From Hetaerina americana (lineage: Eukaryota; Arthropoda; Insecta; Odonata; Calopterygidae), in the NCBI GenBank assembly GCA_022747635.1, contig JAKTNV010000001.1:24289490-24353489 (forward strand): a DNA stretch of 64,000 bases. The letters are read 5' to 3'. The stretch's first letter is position 1. Each line of letters opens with the position of its first letter. Position numbers and translations under genes: made by a program. Shown one piece after another: positions 1-9,869 of the stretch. The notes beneath the pieces are model-generated. The model was not told where the DNA came from, searched no databases, and worked only from the letters and a program-made list of their open reading frames with translations.

Positions 1-330
1 CTCTTTGTCCTATCTCCACTAACCCCAAGGCGGACCCCCGCCAGGCAACCCTTTCCCTACCATGCTTCCTTAACCTCCCCCCCCCTTCTCCCCCCCCCCC
101 CGGAGACTAACCTTGACTCCTCCTTCTCAGTAATACCCCAATCCCGCTCCTTTCCCTCCCCCACCATCTCCTCTTCCTTTCTTACATCCATACACACCCC
201 CCCCACCTCCCCATTCCTTCTGTTATATAAAGAAAGATTTTGGCCTGTATTTCACCTGAAGATGACGCTGAGCGTCGAAACCTAGGTCGTGAATAAATAT
301 TTTATGTGGAAAAACCAAGTGTTTCCTTTG
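1..330 (+). mobile_element. Penelope-like element 3' end (pyrimidine-rich UTR plus terminal hairpin)
   Basis: The first 235 bases are C/T-rich with long C runs, like the region between the GIY-YIG stop codon and the hairpin in the PLE copy ending near 60830. A compact hairpin follows at 256-280: CTGAAGA, one unpaired T, stem GACGC/GCGTC, then GAAA. The tail (about 281-330) contains aataaatattt and runs straight into LINE sequence at about 331. No protein-coding part of the element is visible, so it is 5'-truncated or starts before the window. Family assignment rests on shared layout with the copies that do encode GIY-YIG, so it is inference. Confidence 0.55.
256..280 (+). other. Hammerhead-like hairpin of a PLE end
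   Basis: CTGAAGA at 256-262, unpaired T at 263, stem GACGC (264-268) with loop TGA and GCGTC (272-276), GAAA at 277-280. A canonical hammerhead core (CUGANGA, stem II, GAAA) has no extra base between the A and stem II, so self-cleavage is not claimed. Confidence 0.5.
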
Positions 331-983
331 CAATCACTCAGCAATGCTTGCAGCCCCTTGGCTGACTGACAAACTAAAGCTTGGTCATCAGCAAACCTAA
401 CTGATTTTACGAATTCCCCGCCCACTTTCATTCCTACCTCTAGTTCTTCCCATGCCTCTTTGATCATTTCCTCTGCATACAGGTTGAACAGGCTGATGAT
501 ATCAGGATGATAATGGGCAACCCTGCCTTACACCCCTTCCTAACACTGCCCATCCTGACTCCCCGTTTCCCACCCGCACCTGAGCAGTCTGAGACATGTA
601 CAGGTTGCGGATTAGCCTCCTTTCCCTCCAATCTATTCCTATTTTCTGCAATATACTCATTAGTTTTTCCCAATTCACTCTATCAAACGCTTTTTCGAAA
701 TCTACGAAACAGGCAAATATCTCCTGGGTGTGTTCTATATTCCTCTCGATTAATAATCTCATTACTGCAATGGCATCACGCGTACCTCTCCCCTTCCTAA
801 ACCCAAACTGATCATCCCTTAAGTAATCATTTGCCCTACTCTCTATCCTTTTGTTTATGATCCTGAGAACAACTTTAGCTGCGTGGGATATCAAACTAAT
901 TGTCCTATAGTCCTCACATGACGTGGCCTTTACCTTTTTCGGAATCGGAACCCAAAACTGCTCTCACAAAGTCTTCAGTTTTA
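331..983 (-). pseudogene. RTE-like LINE reverse transcriptase fragment, frameshifted
   Basis: Read on the minus strand this encodes the palm of a non-LTR reverse transcriptase. Two blocks in different frames are seen: 894 down to 502 with DDQFGFRKGRGTRDAI, then FVDFEKAFDRVNW (first catalytic Asp) and RQGCPLS; and 467 down to 282 with the FADDQ motif (variant of the catalytic YADD box). A short rearranged stretch near 492-512 breaks the frame just after RQGCPLS. The amino acids match the LINE at 8302-10848 almost residue for residue, so both are one family. This copy keeps the part of the palm that the other lost. Truncated at both ends; not functional. Confidence 0.85.
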
Positions 984-1021
984 GTTCCGATTCCGAAAAA
1001 GGTAAAGGCCACGTCATGTGA

Positions 1022-1023
<2 letters not shown>
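912..1023. repeat. LINE fold-back palindrome, 40-bp perfect arms
   Basis: Bases 912-951 and 984-1023 are exact reverse complements (40 bp). The left arm is the minus-strand LINE; the right arm is the same LINE stretch in sense orientation, which then stops at the (TA)n array. With one gap the pairing extends inward to a loop of about 15 bases (961-975). This can arise from inversion during target-primed reverse transcription or from a snap-back repair event. Confidence 0.9.

Positions 1024-1090
<67 letters not shown>
1023..1090. repeat. (TA)n microsatellite
   Basis: Uninterrupted alternating TA of about 67 bases between the LINE fold-back and the mariner element. It is read as Ile-Tyr repeats on both strands and is not coding. 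Confidence 0.98.
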
Positions 1091-1093
<3 letters not shown>

Positions 1094-1649
1094 GGGTTCG
1101 TCCGGAAAATAAGTGTACTGAGCTCAGGAAAAAAAATGTATAACACTTTTACATATCTTAAGCTAATATTCCTCAAAATAGGACCCTTGTGAGTCGATAC
1201 ACTTGTTCCAGCGGCGTTCCCATTCCTGGAACGCTCCCGCGAAGGCATCATCGGGAACCTCTCGAAGACTCGTCGTCGACCTCTTCTCTGCCCTCCACGC
1301 ACGTCTTGTGCCACCGAAAGATCATGTTTCTGGACATGGCTGACTCCCCTTAAGCCTGGTTAATCATACCGACAGTTTCGGTAGACGATTTCCCAAGCTC
1401 TACCGCAAATTTGATGGAATAACGCTGCTCCAAGAACTTCGGCATCGCGTTCCGTGACGTGGGTCGAGCGTGGAGGTTCGCGTTAAGAGAGCTCCTCACT
1501 ACAGCACTGCTCAGAGCCGACTGCCTTTTTCAGCGTCGCTTTCCAACATACCCCCCTCCAATCGCAGCCCGTCAGAGCGGTGCTGGGCGCGCCTGGAGCG
1601 GCGCGCCCAGCCCAGGAGTCAGTACACTTATTTTCCGGACGAACGAATG
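1091..1649 (-). mobile_element. Internally deleted mariner transposon
   Basis: Perfect 26-bp terminal inverted repeats lie at 1096-1121 and 1619-1644 (inner core gttcgtccgg). The element is flanked by TA at 1089-1090 and 1650-1651, as expected for Tc1/mariner targets, though the surroundings are TA-rich anyway. Only the two ends of the transposase remain, so this is a non-autonomous deletion derivative of about 559 bp. The high identity of the repeats suggests the ends were functional fairly recently. Confidence 0.85.
1163..1445 (-). pseudogene. Mariner transposase remnant (N-terminus joined to C-terminus)
   Basis: From ATG at 1445 the minus strand gives 31 codons including EQRYSIKFAVELGKSSTETV, the start of the N-terminal helix-turn-helix of mariner transposases, then an in-frame stop at 1352-1350. 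The second helix-turn-helix part (IFRWHKTCVEGREEVDD) follows in another frame. The sequence then jumps directly to the family's C-terminal end, WERRWNKCIDSQGSYFEEY, stop at 1165-1163. The whole DDD catalytic core (over 200 residues in intact mariners) is missing. Cannot transpose itself, but its ends could be mobilised by a related transposase. Confidence 0.8.
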
Positions 1650-1680
<31 letters not shown>

Positions 1681-1752
1681 TGCTATTCTATTCTATTTGT
1701 GTTAATTGCGTCAGCCCATTATGTGTATATATATATATACATATATATAATT

Positions 1753-1785
<33 letters not shown>

Positions 1786-1805
1786 CATACATATATATAT
1801 ATATT
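1650..1805. repeat. Interrupted (TA)n with embedded PLE tail
   Basis: Alternating TA blocks at about 1650-1679, 1724-1757 and 1762-1805. Bases 1680-1724 are not TA: tctatttgtgtt and gtcagcc there match the outer tail of the PLE palindrome (60864-60908), so this is a short PLE 3' tail fragment in plus orientation caught between two microsatellite blocks. Confidence 0.7.
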
Positions 1806-1987
1806 GAACACATAAAAAGAACATTCACTTGATATTTCTTAATAATTTCGACGGAATTTAGCTCCGTCTTCCTCAGAAGAAACTATGGTGCTCGAAGCTC
1901 CAATACTACTGTTTCTTCCGATGAAGACGGAGCTAATTCCGTTGAAATCGTTAAGAAATAACGTGTGGGTATTCTTTTTATGTGTTC
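1806..1987. repeat. Palindrome of two PLE ends
   Basis: Arms 1806-1883 and 1911-1987 are imperfect reverse complements of about 78 bp around a 27-bp spacer. Each arm carries a terminal hairpin: left copy on the minus strand (CTGAGGA, A, GACGGA/TCCGTC, GAAA at 1876-1846), right copy on the plus strand near 1917-1947 with one stem mismatch. The outer part of each arm (cacataaaaagaa) is the PLE tail. The left side abuts (TA)n. Arms differ at several places, so this palindrome is older than the one at 59057-60910. Confidence 0.75.
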
Positions 1988-2606
1988 TTACATTGTTTGT
2001 TGTTGCCCAAGATTTTTATTCAACACTCCCGTGTTACTTCGACGAAATATCATCGACAGCTCCTTTGTTTGATTCAGCTATTTAAATTTTTGCAGCCTCT
2101 GAACTTTTTTTATATTTATATTAATGCTTGGATTTTTTTATTCCTAAAAGGACACGGAATTGAATTAGGAACCTAAGTTATTCTTTAAAAGGAAAGATCA
2201 TCCCCCTGAAAATGGTTAGCGTTAATTATGATAGCATTAGATTCAAAACATTTTTATTAGATTGCTAAAGTTTGTAAATAGACTTTATAAATTTAGCATG
2301 TGTTTATTAGAATGTTATCAACTACGTACATCAACTACTTCCTACTTGTTAGTTTTTAATTAATTGGCTTTTTGGGGGTTAATTTCGTAAGCTAATGAAC
2401 GGATTTTATTTCAACCCTTCCACAATTGATTCTTAAAGTGTCTTACGTTCAAAAAACGTGATTTTTACGGCTTACGACTGGATGAAAAATTATTACCCTT
2501 ATTCTCTATTAGGCAAAATCATAGTCTTTTTTAATCCTTGAATAATAAAGCTCTTCTCTTTTTATTTTCAGGTGAGTGACTTAAGGCTTTCCGTACGAAC
2601 TTTTCA
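1988..2606. other. AT-rich stretch without recognised features
   Basis: Low-complexity AT-rich DNA with only short spurious reading frames. A good 5' splice-site consensus (caggtgagt) sits at about 2570 but no exon-like open frame adjoins it. Confidence 0.6.
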
Positions 2607-2690
2607 AATCTCTACATCTACACCTACAAAATACCCCGCAAGCCGCCGCAATGGCATGCGGCGGGGGTGTTAGGTCACCAACCGTAAATC
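2607..2690 (+). repeat. Short interspersed repeat, GC-rich core
   Basis: The stretch with acacctac, then caagccgccgcaatgg, then gcggcggggg resembles 21577-21640 (acacctat, gccaggcgccgcaaggg). Two divergent copies of one unnamed dispersed repeat are the simplest reading. No coding capacity. Confidence 0.35.
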
Positions 2691-2833
2691 TCTCCCGTCT
2701 GATTGCGTCTGTTTTCTTCTATGGACAAGGTAAGATAAATTAACTGAATCAATCACTTGCCTTTCAGCGTCTTATTAACGTCAGTGACATGAAAACTACT
2801 TAAGCTTGAGCATTCCATTTATTATTAACTTAT

Positions 2834-3066
2834 CGGAGGGTTCCGAGTTCGATTACCGGGCAAGTATCAGGGCACGTGCAGCTCCACCCAAGTTATGTGA
2901 TTTTTCGGGTACCAGGTCTTCCTGGGAAACTATAACCGGCACAGGGATAGGAACTGGCCCCCCTACCCTGATGTGTGAATTTTCACCCGCCGTACAGAGT
3001 TTATCGCTGGGTGAACTTTACCATCACCTACCAAACCGACCTTCAGCCTGATTACTTTGTTTATGG
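2834..3066 (+). mobile_element. tRNA-derived SINE, family A, 5'-truncated copy
   Basis: Begins inside the tRNA-like head just before the B box (gagttcgattaccgg) and continues through the family body: gcagctccaccc, ttcgggtaccaggtcttcc, ctggcccccctaccctg, and the 3' part ccatcacctaccaaaccg. It matches the fuller copy at 13557-13836 along its length. The A box is missing. Confidence 0.85.
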
Positions 3067-3396
3067 TTTTTTTTCATTCCTTGATTCGTAGCGACTGGCT
3101 GAGTCCTCGTAGAATGACGCTTTTCCCTAAATGAGGTACAATCAGGTACAAGAATATACCATAGGTGGCACCACTTGAAACCACACTTGAAACCCAACCT
3201 AAAATAAAACAATCTCGTCAAAATTATAAGAACTAACATTGCACATCCGATGGAAATTATCTAGAATTATATAAAAAATCTTCCCGCGTGTTGGAGAAAC
3301 TTTGCATAAAAATTATCCATTCATAATTCCTCCCTGAAGAGGTACATATCTCATTTTTCCCCATGCTCTTCGTATGTTTTTGTGCTAGAAGGCAAT
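3067..3396. other. No recognised feature
   Basis: About 330 bases of unique-looking AT-rich sequence between the SINE and the Jockey-like copies; nothing supported. Confidence 0.5.
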
Positions 3397-3546
3397 CTTA
3401 TCCGCCCGCCGGTCCTGAGTATGGACACGAAGCGTAGACTGTACCAAGGACTGACAACGCAGAAGAATTCTTCCCGCCTTAGTAGCCTTGAAGGCTGGAA
3501 AGGCGGAGTGTAAGGGCTACGCAAGAGCCCTTGCAAGAAAACTGCT
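3397..3546 (+). mobile_element. Jockey-like LINE 3' end, deleted tandem copy
   Basis: A 150-bp unit: 51 bases identical to the start of the next unit (3547-3597), then an immediate jump to the 3' UTR (gactgacaac ... gcaagagccc). Compared with its neighbour it lacks about 370 bp, that is the rest of the coding tail. It ends where the next copy begins with no other spacer. Confidence 0.85.
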
Positions 3547-3948
3547 CTTATCCGCCCGCCGGTCCTGAGTATGGACACGAAGCGTAGACTGTACCAAGCG
3601 TGCGTGCTGCCTGTCATCACGTACGCTGCTCCGGTATGGTCAGGAGTGTCGCGAACGAGTCTCGCTCAAATTCAGGTGGTGCAGAATTCTGCTCTTCGTG
3701 ACATCATGGCATGCGGTCGTTACGCCCGCGTTTCCGAGATGCACGAGGACGGAAAGCTGGAAACCCTGGACGTCCTTATGCCTAGAATATCTGGAAAATT
3801 CTTCAGAAAAGCGGCAGAAGCGGAAGTAAAAGTAATTCGCCGGGTTGGCGACATAAAGGTCTGGCCATGGGACCGCTACAAGCGCCCCATAGCATCCCAA
3901 GACGAGCAAGACACCCTTCCGGCAAAGAAGAAGCCAAGGCTGCTCTGA
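3547..3948 (+). pseudogene. Jockey-like LINE ORF2 C-terminal fragment
   Basis: An open frame of 133 codons ending at the stop 3946-3948. The residues YQACVLPVITYAAPVWSG and IQVVQNSALRDI match the region just after the reverse transcriptase in Jockey-clade LINEs (known pattern: RP-x-x-TYA-PVW followed by LQ-x-x-QN-x-xLR). The tail PRISGKFFRKAAEAE and the basic PAKKKPRLL end are shared with the copy at 32675-32851. The endonuclease and the catalytic RT blocks are absent: a 5'-truncated insertion, as is typical of LINEs. No disabling mutation is seen in what remains. Confidence 0.8.
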
Positions 3949-4066
3949 GCGGGAATAAATCAAACGACTGACAACACAGAAGAATTCTTCCCGCCTTAGT
4001 AGCCTTGGAGGCTGGAAAGGCGCAGTGTAAGGGCTACGCAAGAGCCCTTGCAAGAAACTGCTCTAT
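3949..4066 (+). mobile_element. Jockey-like LINE 3' UTR
   Basis: Follows the stop codon; contains ccgccttagtagcc, ggctggaaaggcgcag and cgcaagagccc, shared with 3447-3546 and 32852-32944. This repeated UTR supports calling all three one family. Confidence 0.8.
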
Positions 4067-6315
4067 TGATACGTCATACCATAATCCCCCTTTATCTCTC
4101 TCCTTAAGAGGGAATCTATTTATCCTTGTAGTTCCCTAATACGTTAATAATTAATAAAGAACTCTAAAAGTGGGAAAAGATGAGACTTCACACTTTCAGG
4201 CTTCACTTTGACAAATTGTTTGATGTCCATTATTAATGAGTTTGTAAGTCTGTAGGAAATTACAAACATATTTAATATGAAAAAACATTATTTCTTTTAT
4301 TCGCGACACTAATGAAGAATACTTGCTTCTCTTCCTGAATAAAATTATCTGCTGCACACCTCATTCAATGGAATTTTATGCAATATGTGCTCTTGTTTTC
4401 AAAATTATAGCGTATTTTTTGCGACTTTTTTAAAAAATGAAGATGTCCTCTTTGATTCCGTTCCATTCAGGAATACCGTTTTCGCATACAGTTTTTTTTA
4501 CCTTTCCTTCCAACAATTTGCTACGTCTAATGTTACTAATCAAAAATATTTTTTTTATAACTCGAAAATTCCTGCATTTTCCTTTTACTTTTTTTAAAGA
4601 GCTCGTTCAAAATCAGGTGAGTGAGAACTACGGAGTAGGAGATGTTATACCTTTGGGCGACTTACACGAATAAGCAAGCCCAACCCCTTCAATTCAACTC
4701 GTTCGTGTGGCTATTACTATTTTATAAGGCGTTGATTGAAAAAACTTGTTGTTTTCAGGTGGAGGGGAGTCGATGGGGATTATATTCCGTCGATTCCACG
4801 TACCATTAAGTTCACTGATGTTGATTACAGTCTAGAGGGTTTGTACACAGCCCAAGTTCGTTTTAGGGTGTTTTATTTTGGGGTTCTATCCCACCGGAAT
4901 GGTATCCCCAATCCCTTCACCGAACATTCGGCGGAGACCCTGGGCTCTGCTCGAAGTTTTGTTCCCTCCGAGACCCTTTTGTGGTGGGCAAAGTCTTGAT
5001 TTTGCTCTTTGTGTATCTTTTGTTGGTAACATTTCAAGGAAGATCAGGGAAATTTAAGCAATCAAGCGAGGTATTGGCTATGGTGCACGGAGAGAGAGAG
5101 AGTTAGGTAGGTGGAATGGAGTAATCTCACCACCTCTTTCAGGGGATCGTCGAAGGGACCATTAATAATTTTTTCCCCCGCTCAACTCAAAAACGGCGTT
5201 TAGTTTTTTTATATATGCTTGGAATCGTTTACCAATTGTTCAGACGAGTAGTTTTTTGAAAAAGAAAGGTAATACTTGGTTCCGAAAACTCTCCGATGAT
5301 CATTATTTTATGAATTAAACACCTTTCCATCCCAAAAGAATCATTTCCTCTTCTCTTGTATAGATTTCAGAATAGTACCCTCTTACATGATTTTTTAATA
5401 TTAATTCTAAATAATTCACATGAAATAAAAAAATATTCCCAGCATTTTTTTGCATATTAATGCCATAAGACTCGATATTTTCATCCAGATATACTTGATA
5501 CCCTGAAAGACAACGACAAGGATTTTTGGCAAGGGTTACATTCAGGCCTTGCATGAGCAAAAGGGGAAAGGTTTAGGTGACGTAGTGAGCATTAAATACT
5601 GGTACTTAAATACGCTAGATACAGTAAATTGACGGAAAATTATGAGGGTCAAATTATTGGGCAGTATACCATCATCAATTGAAGTAAAATCCAGCAAGCA
5701 AGGAATGAGCAAGGAATACAAACAAGTTATCTCCATAATATTTCGAAAACATTTGACAGCGCGAGTTGGAAACGCACCGATTTTTCGTCTACAGATAAGT
5801 GAATAAAGAGTGAAATGTCATGATTCACAAAAAAGGCAGAATAAAATACCAAAAAAGCATAATTTTTTCAAGTTGTTTCAGTACGTCTTGTTTCAAATCA
5901 AATTTTATTTATCATATTTCTTATTCCCATTCAATTTGCAGCATTTTTCTTGTTTTTATATTGATTTTGACTTTATTTATAGAATAAATACGAGTTCTTC
6001 CTTCCCTTGATTTCATTAGATCTGATACTTCATTGATGAAATCGTTTTTGAATTGTTTACATATTCTCCCACCTGTATCCATTGTAATATAGACAACTTT
6101 TAATGTGTTTCAAAAAGTCGACGTGTTCCGTGAAAGCATTATCTATATACCCAAGGTAAAAATTGAAAAAAAAAATAAAAAATAAGGACACCCTTTGATA
6201 CTAAGTAAAAGAAGGTTTGTTCCCGTCATAGGTTAGTACACTTAGATACATGTAAGAAGAAAAATTTAAAAAGTATACAATTCGCTAGGTTGATAGAAGC
6301 GCACAATTTAAAATT
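4067..6315. other. Gene-poor AT-rich stretch
   Basis: Short reading frames only, none with a recognisable domain. A short (GA)n run is at about 5089. A perfect-looking 5' splice consensus near 4614 has no supporting exon. Confidence 0.5.
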
Positions 6316-6560
6316 TCAAGCGACATTTTTCCGTTCCCCGTAGGTCTCTCTCTCACTCTCCCTGAACGTACCCTGAATGGGATCGAGGGGTGATGAGTGG
6401 GGAGGTCTGGTTGGGTGGTGGTTGGTTGGTTTTGCCAGGGATCGGAGAGGAGTCGCTAGGGGTGGGGAATGGATGAAAGTACTGTTCGCTTGGGGATGAA
6501 GTTTGGACGGTGAGGGGAGGGAGGAAGTGTGTTCAAGGTGCTTTGTGAATGATTGGTGGG
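6316..6560. repeat. G-rich asymmetric tract
   Basis: The plus strand is strongly G-rich (ggggtgatgagtgggg, tgggtggtggttggttgg). The strand asymmetry recalls the pyrimidine-rich 3' UTR of the PLE copies read from the other strand, but no terminal hairpin is visible, so no assignment is made. Confidence 0.4.
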
Positions 6561-7361
6561 AGAAGTTTTGGCCAGGAGAGGGTAACATTACGAGTCAGAC
6601 GATTTATACGCTCGAAAGTGTCAAATGCGGGAAATGCCCCATATCAGGGACGGGAGTACTCAAATCCAACTTCTAATCTGCATCTTTACCTCTCTATCAT
6701 ATCACTGAATAAACTTTGTAATTTGTCGGTAAATGATTGAGGCGAGTTTTTCATAAACGTAAAAAATCCCTGAATCTCTTTGCAGTATTGCATTTTGTGA
6801 CGATGATAAACTTGGAAAAAAACATGAAATCTTTATCTTGAACTTTTCAATTCAATTCATTAAATAATGCGTGCAAATACTATTGGCATGATTCAAAACT
6901 TGAATCGGAAAAAAATCGTCTTGTGATAAACTAATTTTATTCTCAACACAAAATATTTCTTAATTAAATATCCATTTTTTTAGAAATATTGTCAAAGGGT
7001 AAAGCTAGAAAATAACAATTTAATAATGATCGTGTTTTACTCCAAATAAGGCTTATCGGCATGTAAGTTGCGCCCTCATTTCATTTAGGTAAGCATAAAA
7101 AAATGTTTTTAAAACGGGCCTTTCGAAAGGGCGATGCCATAAAAACTCAGGTTATAGATCCTTGTTAGTTCCACTTTGTTTTTAAGGATCAATGGAACTA
7201 AAATACTACCACGTGCCATATCAGAAGCGAGCAACACGATATTCACGTCACTTATTAGTGATCAGCTTAATAACTTCAATTCCATCTAAAACGTTTTCCA
7301 TTGAGTAATAAATAGTTATTTAAATTGTTAAATATAATTAACAGGTGTATACATATACATA
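6561..7361. other. No recognised feature
   Basis: AT-rich sequence without a supported gene or repeat. Confidence 0.5.
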
Positions 7362-7477
7362 GATTCCGCCTTCCCCACCTCTCCTGTGTTCGTCCTTTAT
7401 GTGTGTTCCTATCCCTTTTCCTTGTATCTGTTTCTATGTAAATGAGTATTTGTTCGCCGTTTGGCAGGATTTCGTGT

Positions 7478-7482
<5 letters not shown>
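7362..7482 (+). mobile_element. SINE family B, 3' body ending in (TA)n
   Basis: Runs gattccgcc, cacctctcctgtgttcg, tcctttatgtgtg, tatttgttcgcc, ggatttcgtg and stops at a (TA)n array. The same string of blocks occurs at 17089-17193 (plus) and 14009-14130 (minus). The tRNA-like head seen at 14142-14230 is absent here, so this copy is 5'-truncated. Confidence 0.8.

Positions 7483-7530
<48 letters not shown>
7482..7530. repeat. (TA)n microsatellite at SINE B 3' end
   Basis: About 48 bases of pure TA starting directly at the SINE B 3' end. Confidence 0.97.
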
Positions 7531-7534
<4 letters not shown>

Positions 7535-8262
7535 CATAAATACTTATATTTTCGCGCAAACAAACATTATTTCCCCTGGAACTTCAAAATACTTTTCCCA
7601 CTTGACACTTCAAAAGCATGCATGAAAGCGATCGACATTGAGAACGCCAAACCCAAAGAAAAGCCTTTGATGGTTTTAAAAGTGTATTCAAATCTGTTTA
7701 GCGGGGTTTCTAAATAAAGCGTTACTCTCTTGACCTAGTTCCTGTAGAAGTTTTGTATTGTTTTGTGAAATACCTTTGACTGTGTATGTTTTCCTTTGCT
7801 GCCAGATGACTCTTTATAATTTTAGGAAAAAGGAAGTTGTAGGTAGGGACATTTTTTTAATGTTTATATTTTTGTAGATTATTACAAAAATGTTTTTTTC
7901 TTTGAAGAACTTCGTTTTCTCAGCTAACGATTCAATCAAAGGAATGAACGAGGAATGTGGTTCGTGTATGCTTAGCAAGCCCGGTGAATTAATGTTTGCT
8001 TGATAAAGTGAATTTAAATATTATCACGTCCCGCCATAAAGTCCTTTTTGTAATTTTCTCAGAATTCCTCTATACATTATGACTCGTGATCGGAATTTCA
8101 TGAATGGCAATTGGAGTGGCAAACCTGAAGTCATCCTTTTTTTTCTTCTCCCAAGTACTTTTAAAACATTCTTCAGAAAAAGAAAATGATTCAATAAGTT
8201 CATTAGGGCAGATATTGTAATTCTAAAGAGATGAATTTCTCGGAAATTTATTTGGGTGAAAC
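7531..8262. other. No recognised feature
   Basis: AT-rich sequence, no supported gene. Confidence 0.5.
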
Positions 8263-8264
8263 AA

Positions 8265-8267
<3 letters not shown>

Positions 8268-8298
<31 letters not shown>
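8268..8298. repeat. (TA)n microsatellite at LINE 3' end
   Basis: About 30 bases of TA directly at the 3' end of the minus-strand LINE. Confidence 0.95.
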
Positions 8299-8300
<2 letters not shown>

Positions 8301-8399
8301 TTAAGGTAATCTACCGGTTAAGGCAGGTTTTTGGATGGACACCACTACCAAACAAATATTTTATTACTCCTAACAAAACACAAAATCCAACATCCTACT

Positions 8400-9213
8400 C
8401 TATATCAGGTCCCTCTTCTTCTCTGAGTACTTCCTTCCTCCCTTCATCCCGTCCAACATCCCTATCCTGTTCCTTCCCTTTCGTCTTTTGCCCAACATTC
8501 TCCCCTCTATCACAGTCTTCAACATCCCACTGCCGGTCAATGCCCCCTTCAACCACTTTTCCTGCCTCCATAGGATTGCTCCAAGCAAACCCCTCTCTTC
8601 GCTCACCATACCAAGTACTTCCTCATTTGGTTTCTTCTCTGTCCATTTCACCTTCTCCATTCTTCTCCACACCCACATTTCAAAAGCCTCCAATCTACGT
8701 CTATCCTCCTGCTTCAATGACCACGTTTCCGCGCCGCACATAGCTACGCTCCATATCAAAGTTTTTACGGGTCTTTTCTTAACATCCTTACTCAACGTCC
8801 CCGTCATCAACTCCCTCCTCCTTGTGAAGGCCTCCTTTCCTAGTGCAATTCTTCTCCTTACGTCCCTACTACTTTGACCGTGTTGGTCCAAAACACTACC
8901 GAGATACGTAAACTGTTCTACCTGCTCTAGTTTTTGCCCTCCTATTTTAATGTTAAGCTTAGCCTTTTTATTTCTAGAAAATCGCATAACCTTTGTTTTG
9001 TTAATATTGATTCTCATCCCATACCTATCGCACTGAATTTCCAATTCACTCAGCAATGCTTGCAGCCCCTTGGCTGACTGAAAAACTAAAGCTTGGTCAT
9101 CAGCAAACCCAACTGATTTTACGAATCCCCCGCCCACTTTCATTCCTACCTCGAGTTCTTCCCATGCCTCTTTGATCATTTCCTCTGCATACAGGTTGAA
9201 CAGCAAGGGTGAT
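8400..9213 (-). pseudogene. LINE reverse transcriptase, C-terminal part, and tail domain
   Basis: Resumes in a new frame at SPLLFNLYAEEMIKEAW, then FADDQALVFQS (catalytic FADD box), KTKVMRFSRN, EQFTYLGSVLDQHGQ (YLGS block), MCGAETWSL (block 9 region) and LEAFEMWVWRRMEKVKWTEK, a signature reused by all the relics of this family. The tail AILWRQEKWLKGALTGSG and RMLGKRRKGRNRIGMLDGMK ends the ORF at 8400. The block with the first catalytic Asp, present in the copy at 331-983, is deleted here. Confidence 0.9.
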
Positions 9214-9869
9214 GGCATCACGCGTACCTCTCCCCTTCCTAAACCCAAACTGATCATCCCCTAAGTAATCATTTGCCCTACTCTCTATCCTTTTGTTTAT
9301 AATCCTGAGAACAACTTTAGCTCCGTGGGATATCAAACTAATTGTCCTATAGTCCTCACATGATGTGGCCTTTACCTTTTTCGGAATAGGAACTAAAACT
9401 GTTCTCACGAAGTCTTCCGGCCAGATTCCCTCCTCATAAATAATACGGATCAGCCCATATAGCCTCTTCCTCCCACATTTTCCTAAGCATTTTAAAAGTT
9501 CCACGGGAATGTTATCTACCCCCACGGCCTTATTTAGTTTCATCTCCCTTAATGCCCTTTCTATCTCATTGTCTAGTATGCCTGGACCTAAGCTGTCTTC
9601 CTCTACGTCATTTTCTTTTTCAATGTCTAACTTTGTTGTTCTGAGTTCTTTACTATACAGTTCTTCTATATACTCCTTCCATCTCTCTTGGATCTTTCCT
9701 GAGTCAGCTATTACCTTACCCGCCTTATCTCTAACTGTTAGCATAGCTCTTCCTTTCTTACTTCCCGATAACGATTTAACTTTGCTGTACAGCGCACCGA
9801 TTTCACCCTTCCTCTGCAGAATTTCCATATCCTCGCACTGCGTCTTCCACCATGCTTCCTTTGCTTTTT
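9214..9869 (-). pseudogene. LINE reverse transcriptase, N-terminal part
   Basis: After the frameshift the frame runs MEILQRKGEIGALYSK, then ERWKEYIEELYSKE (RT thumb/finger lead-in of many LINEs), AVGVDNIPVELLK (RT block 1), VPIPKKVKATSCEDYR (block 2), GAKVVLRIINKRIESR and DDQFGFRKGRGTRDAI (block 2a/3). It stops making sense just after TRDAI, where the deletion begins. Confidence 0.88.

Noticed and set aside
3351..4053. Two minus-strand frames over the Jockey-like copies
   Set aside because: They are antisense shadows of the sense ORF tail, and their identical blocks just reflect the tandem UTR.
2565..4625. Exon borders at two caggtgagt sites (near 2570 and 4614)
   Set aside because: Good 5' splice consensus only; no exon-like open frame, acceptor or homology supports them.
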